Positions 1 through 11,742 are shown, counted from the first letter of the stretch. The stretch: 64,000 nucleotides of DNA from Ananas comosus (GCF_001540865.1 NC_033639.1:991117-1055116); one strand, 5' to 3'. Notes: generated from the letters alone by a model not told the origin. Numbers and translations are program-made.

Positions 1-340
1 GGCGCGGCCTTGGCGGGATTGGAGGCGAGGAAGGTTGGGGGTGCGTGGACGAGGGCGAGGGCGAGGGCGAGGGCGAGGGCTAGAGAATGAGGGTGAGAGG
101 CGCGACGGACCGTTTCCGCCTCCGCTCTGCCGGCGAGAAAAAAAAAGAACGAGAGAAACGAAGAGGAGAGAGAAAGAGGAAAGAGAAAAAGTAAAAAGGG
201 TATTTTGGTCAGTTTGCTGAAAAAGTGAACCGAATCTGCAAAAACGAAAAAGGTGGCCCGGTTTTGCAAAAGCCCAAAATAAGTGGATTTTTTATGCAAA
301 TTGGCCTTTAATATTTATTCTCTGCTACGACAAAATCATC
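1..340. other. GC-rich edge segment with a hexanucleotide repeat
   Basis: Positions about 50-80 repeat GGGCGA in tandem, followed by a purine-rich tract to about 200. The first 130 bases are much more GC-rich than what follows. No long open frame on either strand looks like a known protein. It may be the 5' leader of a minus-strand gene beyond the left edge, because the minus strand reads as a pyrimidine-rich leader, or part of a transposon. The text near 270-310 (a TTTTTTATGCAAATTGGCC-like stretch) resembles the end of the hAT-like MITE at 12203. I cannot decide between these. Confidence 0.35.
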
Positions 341-550
341 AAAAAGTTTTATCACCAAACACTCTGCTGGATGTGGCCTTTATTTCAAGCAGAAGCCAAA
401 AATAAAGCCAAACATGCACTAAGGCTCTGTTTGGGATTGCGGACAGTTTATTTTATGTGCAATAAAAATATATAATAAAAAATATATTTTATTTATTTTC
501 ATATGTAATATTATATTGTGTTTATTATAATGATTACCAGATATATATAT

Positions 551-1095
551 GAGTGAGGCTACTATGCTATCGGAAGCACGGAGCCTTCCATGCTTCCAGC
601 TCATTTTCGATGTTGTGACTTTCGAATCGTCGATCAGCTCCGTTAAACTTGATCTAGAGTATTTGGAGTACCTAGAAAATAAATTTTATTATATTTCGAT
701 ATCATTTGTCTAGTAATCGAACGGGCTCAAAATCAACAAATTTTAAAGGCCGTAGTGAGCCGTTTGTAAGTTTAACGGTATAGAAATATCCAAATCACGT
801 GAAATTTTGATAGAAAATTCTTTATACTATATAAAACAAGATCAATATCTTTGATTTAAAATTTTAATGTCATATTATTACATTTTGTAAGATTTTTATT
901 TTCAGCCGTTGATTTTAAGCCCCTTCATTCACTAGGCAAATGATATCGTAAAATCATAAAATTTATTTTCTAGGTACTTCAAATACTCTAGATCAAGTTT
1001 AACGGAGCGATCGACGAATTCGAAAGTCGCAATATCGAAAGCGAGCTGGAAGCACGGAAGGTTCCGTACTTTCGATAGACATAGTAGCCTCACTC
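551..1095. mobile_element. Foldback MITE, about 545 bp, long inverted arms
   Basis: The left arm begins GAGTGAGGCTACTATG and the right arm ends CATAGTAGCCTCACTC. The arms stay complementary inwards for about 160 bases, through AAATGATATCG-type sequence. Two relatives lie at 8495-9038 and 32953-33485. All three sit next to TA or CA microsatellites; here (TA)n precedes and (CA)n follows. There is no coding capacity, so mobility would depend on a transposase elsewhere. Confidence 0.75.
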
Positions 1096-1224
1096 TCACA
1101 CACACACACACACACCACACACACACGACAAAAAAAAATAATAGCAGCATTAACTTTTAAAATGTAGGATAATCCACATTGGGCTTTAGACATGCTTGGT
1201 ATATTTAAGCCCACCTAACACTAA

Positions 1225-2037
1225 GGCGTTTTGGTTCGAAGTCGGAGTCGGAATCGGAATCGGAATCGGAATCAAAATAAGCTGGAATCGAATCGGAATG
1301 ACTCATTACCTAATTTTGTTTGCGTTCATCACCTGAATCGAATCGGAATAAATCATATCCCATTGTCAGTGTTTGGTTTCAGGTGGATATAAAAAACGTA
1401 ATCAAATTAGTATATAACATTATCTTTATAATATATTAATTTAAATTCAAATTAAAATATTAAATATTAAAATACATCAAAATTTGAAATAATATAAAAT
1501 TTTAAAATCTATGTTTTTTTTAAAAAAATTAAACTTTGAAGTTGAGTGGATAATTCAAAATATGAAACTAAATTTTGATTTATTCAAATTCAAACTTAAA
1601 ATTATAATTTAAATTTTAATTTGAATCCATAAATTTAATTTAAGTTTGAAATAAAATTTGAATAAAACTTTATATAAATTAAAATTTAATTTAAATTCAA
1701 ATTATAAGTTAGATTCGAAATATTTGATTAAATTTTAATTTTAAATTTAAGTTTAAATTAAAATTTAAAATAATATATTTAAATTTTAAATTTTAACTCA
1801 TATTTTAATTAAAAAATTTGAAAAAATAAATTTAATCCGAATAAATATCAATTCCGTACGGATTCAACTTTCAATCCAGCCTCCTAGGCCGGATTGAAAA
1901 AAGAGGTGATTGGGGGATTCCCATTCCACTCGAGAATCGGAATCGGAATGAGACTCCCACGTACCAAACACTCACAAACGGATTCACTCATTCCGATTCC
2001 GATTCCAGGATAAAAAAGAAGCGAACCAAACACGCCC
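1225..2037. mobile_element. PIF/Harbinger-like MITE with TAA target duplication
   Basis: The termini are GGCGTTTTGGTTCG at the left and CGAACCAAACACGCCC at the right, an imperfect inverted pair flanked by TAA at 1222-1224 and 2038-2040. Three-base TAA/TTA duplications are the hallmark of PIF/Harbinger insertions. The left end carries tandem GGAATC hexamers and the centre is extremely AT-rich. No transposase frame is present. Confidence 0.65.
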
Positions 2038-2040
2038 TAA

Positions 2041-2391
2041 TAGATAAAACGAAATGCAAGCAAAAGCATATAGAAATATGTTTCTGCGTTTTACGATAGA
2101 ATTATATAAATATATCGTCATCAACTCATCGCAATATAAGTAACGTGATATTACGTGCAAAAAAAAATAAAAAAAAAATAAAAAAAATAAAAAAAATCTC
2201 ATGTAATGCAATCTCCTAGATTTGAGTCTACACAATGATTCAGAACTTTGCATGTTGAGCCCAATTCAATTCTATCCCAATTGCAATGGGCCAAAAACCA
2301 TAGGCTCAAAGTTAGAGAGACCCCCAAGCTAGAATCCAAGCAGCCAAGCTTGACTCCTACTGTTAAACTATCACGTGTGGACTCGAGAAAA
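2041..2391. other. Gene-free spacer
   Basis: It contains short A-rich runs near 2160-2200 and ordinary unique-looking sequence. I see no gene, RNA or recognisable element. Confidence 0.4.
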
Positions 2392-2842
2392 TAGGGACGT
2401 CAACGGGTCAGATTCGGAGCGAATTTTTAAAAATCTGAACCCGAACCCGACTCCAAACCCGAAACCTTAAACCGTCGACGGATTTTAAAAATCTATATAC
2501 AAACCCGAACCCAACAGAAAATCCGAAACCCGAACAATTATTTCTCTTTTCAATGTTTCAAAATATATACTACATTAAATCAAAATTTTTAAAGTACAAA
2601 TTCAAATATAACATCAAATTTTTATATTCATATTATATATAATGTAAAATAAATTTGGATTCGAGTCGGGTTCAGATTCGGGTCGGGTACAATCAAAATC
2701 CATATCTAAATCCATATCTATCGGTTTTTTCATTTTTAATATTCACATCCGAAACAATATCTGTCTAGTATTGAATAAACCCGCTCCATTCGGATTCGGA
2801 TTCAAATAAAATTTCGGGTATTCGTACCCATTGACATCCCTA
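2392..2842. mobile_element. hAT-like MITE of the TAGGGATGTCAATGGGT family
   Basis: It starts TAGGGACGTCAACGGGT and ends ACCCATTGACATCCCTA, which are inverted complements. The interior has repeated 'cccgaacccgaa'-type text. CTCGAGA occurs on both sides of the element but is displaced by two bases on the left, so the duplication is only suggestive here. The relative at 13686-14439 has a clean 8-bp duplication, which supports hAT membership. Confidence 0.6.
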
Positions 2843-2935
2843 CTCGAGACTTTTTGATAGGCACATAACGTGAATTTAAATTAAATGAGGAAATCAATTG
2901 TGCTATGGGAGTGGTGGAACTCAAACTCTTATATT
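2843..2935 (-). mobile_element. SMART mini-retrotransposon relict
   Basis: The text CTCGAGACTTTTTGATAGGC onwards aligns with the internal domain of the intact SMART element at 13772-14021 (CTCGAGACTTTTTAATCGGC there), including the 'aaattaaatg' and 'gaactcaaac' segments. No LTR pair remains. Confidence 0.55.
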
Positions 2936-4370
2936 TAAGAATTATCATTATTTTTTGTGTGTTTGTTTATAAGAAATACAATGAAGAGAGTTTTGCTTCA
3001 CCAAAGGTCCAAAAGTGGAGACGGATAAAATAATTTTTGACCGTAAATATCCTTATTCATTATTCAGTTCATCATAATTTTACCTTCAGCCGAAACTCAA
3101 AACTCTTTAAAATAGTGTAATTGACTTTAACTTAGCCTATCCCAAACAGAAGTATCTTATGAAGAAAAAATAATTAAAATTATAAAATATTAATTTATCT
3201 CTCACACTTCTACCTTTTATGCCATTCACTTCATATCAAGCAAATAGCAAAATTGAAGGAATCTTCAATTCCGCAGCTATACAAACAAACAATGCAAGGG
3301 AAGTAACTTTCAATTGAATTCTAGATCACTCGAAAATCTAGTTTAACTCCCGTCCCTCAACATAGAAATGGGGCCTCTTTATCTGAATTTCATCTTCAGT
3401 GAACCAAATGGGGCACCGNTAAAATTTAAAATTATATGTTTTAATTTTTCAAATTATAAATTCCAAATTTTTAATTTTTAATTTTAATTTTTTAAATTTT
3501 AATTTTAAAATTTAAACTTTATTTTTTAAATTTTAATTATTCAAAATTTTTAATTTTTAATTTTAAATTTCAAATTATTTTAAATTTTAAAATTAAAAAA
3601 TTTAGATTTAAATTTTCAAATGTCTCAAATTTTAAATTTAGATTTTAAATTTGAAATTAAAAATTTATATTTAGCATTAAAAATTCAAAATTTAAAATTT
3701 TAATTTTAAATTTTTAAATTTATTTTTGAAATTAAAATATCAAAATTTAAATTTAATTCAAAATTTAAATTATTTTAAAATAAAATTTAGTAAAATTATT
3801 ATTATATGCAAACATCAAAATTTTTTTGTTAAATAGTTTTACAAAATTATTTCAGAAAATTTTTTTTTATCTAAACTCAGCCAAACGCTCTACAGTTTTT
3901 AACTAAAATCACTTCTCCAAACTAAAATTAATTTTGCAGAAATCACTTTTTCAGAATCTAGGCCGAATGGCCTGTAATCTCACTCGGTCTGTCGGTCATA
4001 TTGGATAAGGCCTAAATTGCTTTTTTTTCAAAAAAAAAAAAAAAAAAAAAAAAACCTACAAAGTTGGGTAGGCTTGGGCCAAGCAAATGAAATCCTGGTT
4101 GGAACCTATAATATCACTGACCAAAAACTTAGCTTGATGTTTGCTCAGGGCTAACAAGGCCCCTCAAAATAAAATGTTGAGTTATCAAGCATGAATTTGT
4201 CACAAATTGAATTTTAGTTTGTGAGTTACTAAAGTCAATTTGCCAACTCCATTTAAACTCTCCAAAGTAAAAATGATGTGACAATTAATTTAATTGTCAT
4301 GTAATCTCCAAGATAATATATAGCACGAAATGATGCTATTAGATATAAATATTAAAAATACCGTTCATTG
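2936..4370. other. AT-rich spacer, partly a decayed MITE
   Basis: 3404-3980 is very AT-rich, made of TTTAAATTT-like words, and is bracketed by 'gaaccaaatggggc' at the left and 'aggccgaatggcc' at the right. That is compatible with an old hAT- or PIF-type MITE. A single N lies at 3419 and a run of about 25 A at 4030-4055. No gene is visible. Confidence 0.4.
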
Positions 4371-4379
4371 ATAACATAT

Positions 4380-4640
4380 TAAATTATACAAAACTATCAT
4401 TTATCTCCAGAATCTTAGGCTATCAGAGAACGATGTTTAATTTTTATATTCAAAACTCTCCTTAGGTTTGGGTTGAGAGTTTTTGACAAGCCCAAGAGAT
4501 AGAGTTAAGTTAATTTTTTGACAAGCACAAAATATAGGCTCTCAGTGCCTCTTGTTTTAAATAAAATAGTTATTTTTTAAAAAAGCTTAAACTATTAAAT
4601 AACGATATTTTTATATTTTTATATTGAACACAAATGCTAA
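4380..4640 (-). mobile_element. Degenerate SMART-like relict
   Basis: Two segments, near 4415-4470 and 4580-4640, resemble the 73-bp LTR of the SMART element at 13772 (leucine-zipper-like wording is absent; the match is to the 'aacgatgttt...tttttatatt' text). Between them is a decayed 'tttgggttgagagtttttgac' segment like the SMART interior. The ends are too worn to place. Confidence 0.4.
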
Positions 4641-4647
4641 TTCGGTT

Positions 4648-4930
4648 AGGGGCCGTTTGGTTTGATGTAATTACAAATACAGTATAGTTGGAGATACATG
4701 CAATTGGAAATATAATAGTTGCAACTTTATGCATCCTATTTGGTTCGATGTAGTAAAAAATATTGCAATTATAAATAATTTATTTGGTTGTATACAGTTG
4801 AGAAATAATTTTTAAAATTTTATCATTATATATATGATGGTGAGATTACCTCCAATGTGAAAAAGAAAATATTTTTTATTTAATAAATAATTAAGGAGAT
4901 AAATATTTTTTTTGTTTGAGAAAAAACTTC
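4648..4930. mobile_element. Fragment of a GGCCGTTTGGTT-type MITE
   Basis: It begins GGCCGTTTGGTTTGATGTAA and includes repeated 'tgcaattgga' text. A second copy begins at 40756 with GGCCGTTTGGTTGC. The right terminus is not clear in either copy. Confidence 0.4.
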
Positions 4931-4937
4931 AAATATA

Positions 4938-5290
4938 AACTTCAAATATCACCCCTATGATTTTGCACATTCTAACTTTAGTACCCTACGGTTTAAAGTG
5001 TATCACTTTTATATACCCTGTGGTTTTATTTTTCTCTTTTTGTTATCCACTCTACTAACTTTTTCGTTAAATCAGCGACAAAATTAAAACTAAAGGTTAT
5101 TAAAGTGAATATTCGATAAACTATAGGTAAGGTATCTGAAGTTTTTTGTACATGATTTAACGAAAAGTTAACGAAGAGTCTTACAAAAAGCGAAAAATGA
5201 AACCACAGGGTACTAAATTGATACACTTTAAACCACAGGGTACTAAATTGAGAAAGTGCGAATCACAGGGGTGGTATTTGAAGTTGCCCT
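4938..5290. repeat. Palindromic TTCAAATACC repeat, copy 1
   Basis: It opens AACTTCAAATATCACCCC and closes with the complement GGGGTGGTATTTGAAGTT. The arms carry the words 'tagtaccctgtggttt' and 'aaaccacagggtacta', and the centre reads like 'gatttaacgaaaagttaacg'. At least eight further copies lie in the window. Confidence 0.75.
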
Positions 5291-5308
5291 TTGTTTAAAG
5301 TTATTCTC

Positions 5309-5460
5309 TGTAACGTCCCAATAGTCTCACATCGGATGGGAAATGATTTTGATTAGAATATACGAGGCCTGAACGCTAGTAATAATAATTAGGCTTAAGC
5401 ATTTTAGGAGGGTAGTTTGGGCCCAATGAGTTATTATTATTTGCTGTTCGAATTGTTATA
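5309..5460 (+). mobile_element. Solo LTR of a TRIM-like element
   Basis: It starts TGTAACGTCCCAATAGTCTC and includes TCACATCGGATGGGAA and GGGCCCAATGAGTTATT. The same LTR appears at 6717-6869 with a primer-binding site attached, and at 45249, 51872 and 57994. The 3' end is worn. Confidence 0.6.
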
Positions 5461-6716
5461 TTCTTCCCAACTGTTGTAGTTAAAACTATGGCTAATTTGA
5501 AAACACTAAATGGCTTATAGTTGAGACTTGAGAGTATATCCATACATTTTTTTTCTTTTCTTTTTTTGGAATCAATGTGATGCGTCAACAAGCACTCTTC
5601 TCACCTTTATGTAAAGTATAAAAGTAAAGGAAACATGACAGTACTATGACTCTATGAGCACTAGTGCTCAACACAAGTGTGTGGAAGTGCTTTTGTACTA
5701 TTCACTCACTAGCTAAAGAAATGGGTTATAAAAGCATATGAGACCTTTTTAAGCTATGCAAAGTTTCAAGTCATACTTTTTATGATTGATCAACACATTA
5801 AAGCTTATCTTTTAGATATTGTATTCAGTGCGCGAACGTTCGGGTCGAAATGAGCTCCAAATCGATCGCTTCTTTAATAAACAAGCAGAATACGAGTTGA
5901 ATTTTTCAACTCGAAATTTTAATGCGTTAAACATAGGAGGGGATCAACTTGCTCGTATTTAGCTCGATATTTTAACGAGTGTTCAGCTCGTTTAACAAAC
6001 GAACGAGCATGAGTCGGCTTTAGCTCGCTCGTGTTTGGCTCGTTGACGGCCCTAATTATGTGGGCGGGGAATAAACTGTTTTTTATTTTTCTTGATATAG
6101 ATACAATTTTTGAGGTAAGAAAAAATTGAACCAAATTCCGCATTTGAACGAGAATTAGGTTATTCCTAGAAAAAAGAACAATAATATTTCAATGGTTAAA
6201 TTGGAATGGCAAAAATAAGAGTAATTAAAATAATAATATTTTATCTAGTTAAATAACATCAAAATCAAAATATTAATTAAATGATAAACTAATTAATCAT
6301 GAATACGGTATAAGATAATGGAGAAGTACATTAATTAAAAATTAACTATAAAAATCAATTGAACTTATTAATTAATTAGTTAAATTATTTACTTAGTTAG
6401 GTAATTAGTAATTACTTAAGAAAATAATACAGAATGAGTAATTAGATTAGTTAAAATATTAATTGATTAATCAATATAAATATTAGCTATTGCATAAACA
6501 ATTAAGCCTTCAATTAGTTAATTAATTATGAATAATAAATTATTTTTTAAAATAGTTAATTAAATATTTAGTAATTTAATAAATTAAAAGTGGTTAACTA
6601 TTTACCTAGTTAAGTAGTAAATAAATTATTATATAATAATATTTTATTAGTAAGTAAAAGAGGAGTATGGACTATAGAGTGGAATTATTTTTCTACCTAA
6701 AATGGTGAAACAATAG
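5461..6716. other. Gene-free region with a hAT relict and AT-rich sequence
   Basis: 5825-6055 repeats 'aacgagc' and 'agctcgt' words and ends GACGGCCCTAA, like the hAT-type element at 29067-29910, so it is a relict of that family. 6180-6670 is AT-rich with many TTAATTAATTAG words. No gene is seen. Confidence 0.45.
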
Positions 6717-7006
6717 TGTGACACCCCATTAGTCCCACATCGGATGGGAATGGGGTTGTCATTGGGTTTATAAGAGACTTAGACACTAGTAATAATAACT
6801 GGGCTTAAGCATTTTGGGCCGGTTGTTGGGCCCAACGAGTTATTGTTGCTAGTGGGCTGGGTCGTTACATTTGGTATCAGAGCCGGTTCACCAGCTGGAC
6901 ATGTGTGGCGAGTCTCGGCTGAGCCAGGGTCTGGATGACGGGCTAGCGAGACGAGTCTCACATCGCCTAGTATTTTGGGCCGGTTGTTGGGCCCAACGAG
7001 TTATTG
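6717..7006 (+). mobile_element. TRIM element with LTR and tRNA-Met primer site
   Basis: The LTR runs 6717-6869, starting TGTGACACCCC and ending CGTTACA. Two bases later is TGGTATCAGAGC (6872-6883), the binding site for initiator tRNA-Met. A short non-coding interior follows, then a truncated second LTR piece at about 6970-7006 repeating TATTTTGGGCCGGTTGTTGG. With no coding space, this is a terminal-repeat retrotransposon in miniature. The truncated 3' LTR suggests a deletion. Confidence 0.7.
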
Positions 7007-7094
7007 ATAATTTTGGTTTGGAAAAATAATTTTGGGGATTAATAGGGGGGGTGGGCGGGGGATATCGCCTTATCCCCCAACTAAACACCACCTT

Positions 7095-7289
7095 AACTCT
7101 TATGAGAAAAAAACCGACCGTCCCTAGAGCAAGTGGCAAAGGGCTTGGTGGTTGGTATCTGAGACCCAAGTTCAAATCCTAATTGATTCACATTTGTAAC
7201 TAAGTTTATTTCTAAATAAAGTAAACGAAACAGGTAGCGTACTATTTATCTCTCTCAAAAAAAAAAAAAAAACTCTTATGAGAAAAAAA
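7095..7289 (+). mobile_element. tRNA-derived SINE with 19-bp target duplication
   Basis: The body is 7114-7270. It has a pol III A box near CTAGAGCAAGTGGCAAAG and a B box GTTCAAATCC (7170-7179), and ends in poly(A). The 19-base duplication AACTCTTATGAGAAAAAAA stands at 7095-7113 and again at 7271-7289 without a mismatch, which marks a fairly recent LINE-assisted insertion. A sister copy lies at 11583-11739 and a decayed one near 42990. Confidence 0.85.
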
Positions 7290-7639
7290 ATTATTGGGAA
7301 AACTATAGCATTAATAGAGAGAAAAGAAAAGAAAAGAAAAGAAAAACTCCGACGTCTAAAACAATCAAAATAAGAACTAGATAGCATTGAGAATTCCATC
7401 CAAAAATTAAAAATATTCATTTGAACATTAAATTAAAAATATTGTTGCTTATTTTTGCTTAAAGAGAAAGTAGGTTCAAACTCATGTACAAGCAAATTAG
7501 AGAAGAGTATGATTTTGGAGTTTGTAATAACCAGAGAGCCTAAACTTAGCTCTAGTAAAAGAAAAACAATACAAATAATCAATAGCGAGTGTCCCATTTA
7601 TATCAAATTTTTTTTTAAAAAAATTTAGTAAAGTGTAAA
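7290..7639. other. Gene-free spacer
   Basis: It holds an AAAGA tandem run near 7320-7345 and AT-rich sequence. No gene is supported. Confidence 0.4.
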
Positions 7640-8013
7640 TATAAAGGTCCAATCCAACCAAAAATAAAAAATTCATCTACTCAATCAACCTCACCAGGCC
7701 TGATTGCAAATAGAAAAGGAAAAACAAAAGAAAAATTAATCACCATCTCTCCTTCTTCTCCTTTTCCGCCGTAACCGATGAGGTAGGATTTCGACGGTTG
7801 GAGTTCGGCCGCGAGAATCTCGCAGGGACCGTAGAGGACTACGATCGCCACGTGTCCCTCCGCCACAGGTCGCTGGAGGAGTGGATGCTAAACATCCAAG
7901 CGGCCCCATATATAGCGGTCCCACATATAGCAACACTTTTAAAAAGTATCGATAATTTAGCCAGTATGTACGGATATTTAAAAGTGTCGCTACATACCCT
8001 TTTTGTTGTAGTG
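7640..8013. mobile_element. CACTA (En/Spm)-like element, right end
   Basis: It ends TTTTTGTTGTAGTG, the inverse of the canonical CACTACAACAAAAA terminus. Sub-terminal words 'agtgtcgctacata' and 'agcaacactttt' are typical CACTA sub-terminal repeats. The 'aatccaaccaaaaataaa' segment is shared with the complete short copy at 48895-49386. The left terminus could not be placed. The open frame across 7798-8025 is inside this element and is not a gene. Confidence 0.65.
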
Positions 8014-8494
8014 AATATCAATTGAAATGTACTTATAATATATAAATACTATTACATACGCATATGATGATGATTTTATAAAATTATAGAGCCTATTAGG
8101 ATTTAATTAATCGAGTCCAAATTGGGCTAGAGAATTTTGGAGGTTGCGAAGTATTTGAGAATATAAAGCTAAATTGTGCATAAAGAAGAAAAATAATTAG
8201 AATTAGAATGATGATAACGACGATTATAATGAGACAACAACAACACGCTAATAATGTCACAAATATAATAGTTATAATGATATAAATTTATACAAAATTT
8301 GTAAGAGTCTTGGTGCAATTACTATTTTCTTAAAGAACACGATTAAATAAGATTTGTAAAAGTTAACCTCGTTCGCGAAACCCCATCATCTTCTAATAAT
8401 ATCGGACGGCCATGAAAGCAAATGATATTTGTTTATATCAATACATGGAAATGATATCGACAATGGTGATAACAACTATATTAACATACTAATA
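8014..8494. other. Gene-free AT-rich spacer
   Basis: AT-rich, with 'gatgataacgacg' type words. No gene or element is recognised. Confidence 0.4.
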
Positions 8495-9037
8495 AGAGTC
8501 CCGCTACTACGCTATCGGTAGCACGGAGCGCTCCGTGCTACTGAGTTGTTTTCGATGATGCGGCTTCCAAATCGACGATCGGCTCCATTAGACTTGATCT
8601 ACACTATTGAAAATATTTGGAAATTAAATTTCAGATTTTTTTCGACATCATTTGACTAGTGATCAAAAGATCTCAAAATTGACAATTTTCGTGATCGATG
8701 TGGTGTGTTTGTGAGTTTAACGGTGTAAAACAATCCAAATGCGATGAAAATTTTATAGAAAATTCTTTTCACTATTTAGAGTAAGATCAGTATATCTGAT
8801 CTTGAATTTAAATCTTTTATCATTATTTTCATGAGATTTTTATTTTCAGCCGTTCAATTTTAGACTACTTGTTTGATAGGTAAATGATATCGAAAAATAT
8901 GAAACTTAGTTTCTAAATACTTTCAATAGTGTAGATCAAGTCTAACGGAGTCGATCGTCGATTTGAAAGCCGCATCATCGAAAACAACTTGGTACCACGG
9001 AGCGCTCCGTACTACCGATAGTATAGTAGCCTAGTTC

Positions 9038-9038
<1 letters not shown>
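8495..9038. mobile_element. Foldback MITE, second copy of the 551-1095 family
   Basis: The left end AGAGTCCCGCTACTACGC pairs with the right end GTAGCCTAGTTCT. The arms contain CACGGAGCGCTCCGTGCTAC at the left and its complement at the right. It abuts a (TA)n run at about 9040-9069, as relatives do. Confidence 0.75.
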
Positions 9039-9073
<35 letters not shown>

Positions 9074-9137
9074 GTGATAACTGTAATTTGAATCTGTACG
9101 CAGTCTATAATTAAAATTGTTGATATAATTAATATTT

Positions 9138-9491
9138 GGGAAAACTTCAAATACCATCGCTATGGTTTCACACTTTCTAACTTTAGTATTTTATGGTTTA
9201 AAGTGTATCAATTTAGTATTCCGTGGTTTTATTTTTATCTTTTTATTATCGATTTCACTAATTTTTTTCGTTAAATTAGTAACAAAGTTAAAACTAAAGA
9301 GTACTAAAGTGAATATTCAATAAACCTAGGTAGGATATCTGAAGTTTTTTGTATATAATTTAACGAAATATTAACGGAGAAACTGACAAAAAGATAAAAA
9401 TAAAACCACAGGACACTAACTTGATACATTTTAAACTACAGGGTACTAAAGTGAGAAAGTGCGAAACTGCAGTAATGATATTTTAAGTTTA
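9138..9491. repeat. Palindromic TTCAAATACC repeat, copy 2
   Basis: It opens GGGAAAACTTCAAATACCA and closes with a worn complement ending in TTTTAAGTTTATC. The interior is as in copy 1, with 'aacctaggtaggatatctgaag' in the middle. Confidence 0.7.
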
Positions 9492-9989
9492 TCTTTTTTT
9501 TAATGAAGAACTTAAGTAAACATATGATTGATGATTGTGAAAATCCTATTCATCATTAACAATTTTGACTTATGGGGACTTAATTCTTTTCCCACCACAT
9601 AGGAGATAATGGAATGATCCTTTCAAACCCACTCACCCCATCATCATCTTCTAGATAGATCTTTTGTTCTTGTGCTTTCACACTCTTTTGCTTTTTCTCT
9701 TTTTTTTCTTTTTTTTCCTTACTTTTTGATTCTTTGATGCCTTTTCCTTTTCCCCTTTTGTATTATTTTGTTTATAGAGTTTTTTTAGCTAATTGACTCT
9801 TGAGGTATATTTACATATGAACCCTTCTAAAATTGTTCAAATTGATTTTAAAAAAAATTTGATAATGTGTTAATGACAGAAAATGGAGTTAAAAGAGGTC
9901 TCCCTATACTTTCAAAATTGTGTATTAGACATGTGAGAGACAAAATTTTTGTATTCACAAGATATTTTATGTCATATAATTATGAGAAG
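9492..9989. other. Gene-free spacer, pyrimidine-rich
   Basis: It includes a T/C-rich tract at about 9660-9760. No open frame or RNA gene is supported. Confidence 0.4.
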
Positions 9990-10579
9990 GAAAAACTTCA
10001 AATACCACCCATATGGTTTCGTACTTTTTTACTTTAGTACCCTGTGGTTTAAAGTGTATCAATTTAGCACCCTGTGGTTCGCACTTTCTCACTTTAGTAC
10101 CCTGTGATTTAAAATGCATCAATTTAGTACTCTGTGGTTTCATTTTTCTCTTTTCGTCGGTTCCTCTGTTAATATTTCGTTAAATTATATACAAAAAACT
10201 TCAGATACCCTACCTAGGTTTATCGAATATTTACTTTAGTACCCTTTAGTTTTAACTTTGTCACTGATTTTTTTTCTCCCGTTAATATTTCGTTAAATTA
10301 TAAACAAAAAACTTCCAATACCCTATCCAGGTTGATCGAATATTCACTTTAGTACCCTTTAATTTTAACTTTGTCACTTATTTAATGAAAAATATCAGTA
10401 AAATGGATAATAAAGAGAAAAAGAATGAAACCACAAGGTACTAACTTAATACACTTTAAACCATAGGGTACTACAGTGAGAAAGTGCGAAAGCATAGGGA
10501 CTAACTTGATACACTTTAAATCACAGAGTACTAAAATAAGAACGTGTGGAACCACAGGAGGGTATTTGAAGTTTACCCT
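9990..10579. repeat. Palindromic TTCAAATACC repeat, expanded copy 3
   Basis: At about 590 bp it is longer than the usual 355 bp. The internal 'aaaaaacttc...ataccctacc...ttgatcgaatattcacttt' block occurs twice in tandem (about 10190-10270 and 10300-10380), so the copy has an internal duplication. Confidence 0.7.
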
Positions 10580-11030
10580 AAGATATATTGATACCACAAA
10601 TTATAAGTATCAATTTGGTACTTAATTTTTATTCTAGTTTAGATTCGGATCAGTAATGAGTCTCTTAACATGGATACCTTCTAAAATATTTTATGCTAAT
10701 AACATTTTATCTCCAAACACTACATCCCAAGAGAGTCAAGGTCCTGCTAAATAAAGGGAATAAAAAATTTTGGTGGAAATAATCCCCAATAGATGGAGCA
10801 GTCTCAATTAGACAGTTTCCACTAAATTTAAAAATATTTATTTATAGAGAAAAAAAAAGGAAAACTTGGCGGTGATTGTTTTCAACTGCGTCGTTTATGT
10901 AATGAGACGACAGATATAGTGGTCTCACATTAGAGGCCGTCGGAAAAAAAAAATTAGTGGGGTAACCCCTAATATAAGATTGTTATCTATCTTATTCATA
11001 TGATTTTGCCATTCACTTTATTTATATATA
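10580..11030. other. Gene-free spacer
   Basis: It contains 'gagacgacagatatagtggtc' wording that could belong to an old transposon end. No gene is supported. Confidence 0.35.
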
Positions 11031-11462
11031 GGAAAACTTCAAAAACCCCCTCTGTGGTTCCATACTTTTTCATTTTAGTACCCTGTGGTTTAAAGTGTAT
11101 CAAGTTAGTACCCTGTGGTTTCTCACTTTATCACTTTAGTACCCTGTGGTTTAAAGTGTATCAAGTTAGTACCCTGTGGTTTTGCACTTTATCACTTTAG
11201 TACCCTGTGGTTTCACACTTTATCACTTTAGTACCCTATAGTTTAAAAACCACAGGATACTAATTTGATACAAAATCAAAACCACAGGGCACTAAAGTGA
11301 TAAAATGCAAAACCACAGGGTACTAACTTGATACACTTTAAACCACAGGGTACTAAAGTGATAAAGTGAGAAACCACAATGTACTAACTTGATACATTTT
11401 AAACCACAGGGTACTAAAGTGAAAAAAATTGAGACCACAAGGGGGGTTTTTGAAGTTTTTCC
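11031..11462. repeat. Palindromic TTCAAATACC repeat, copy 4 with tandem arm units
   Basis: Ends GGAAAACTTCAAAAACCCC and the complement GGGGTTTTTGAAGTTTTTCC. Each arm is three or four tandem units of about 43-45 bases built on TAGTACCCTGTGGTTTAAAG, and the opposite arm carries the complements, so this copy can form a long hairpin. The open frame 11000-11200 is just this repeat. Confidence 0.75.
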
Positions 11463-11582
11463 TTATTTATATATTGATGGCAGATAAAACAATCTCAAGA
11501 TGGAAATAGTCTCCTCCAAATTTTTATGAAAAATGCTTCGGCACCCCTATTGTAGATACATTACTATATTGTTAAAGTGTTG

Positions 11583-11742
11583 ACTCCCATCCCTAGCGCA
11601 AGTGGCAAAGAGCTTGGTGGTTGGTACTCAAGGTTTCAAGTTCGAATCCTAGTTGATTCATATTTTCAGCTAAATTTATTTCTAAATGAAATAAACGAAG
11701 TGGGTAACGTGCTACCTATCTCTCAAAAAAAAAAAAAAATTT
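11583..11742 (+). mobile_element. tRNA-derived SINE, second copy
   Basis: A box TAGCGCAAGTGG at 11594-11605, B box GTTCGAATCC at 11640-11649 (a perfect consensus), then a non-tRNA body shared with the 7114-7270 copy and a poly(A) tail at about 11725-11739. No convincing target duplication is visible. The open frame starting at 11577 is this SINE. Confidence 0.8.

Noticed and set aside
7798..8025. 75-codon open frame with a good ATG
   Set aside because: It runs into the CACTA terminus and its text is CACTA sub-terminal repeat.
11031..11462. CRISPR-like array of regular repeats
   Set aside because: The units are contiguous and inverted between arms, without spacers, in a plant nuclear genome.
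11583..11660. Functional tRNA gene
   Set aside because: A and B boxes are present but no cloverleaf or anticodon arm forms, and the sequence continues into a SINE body with poly(A).
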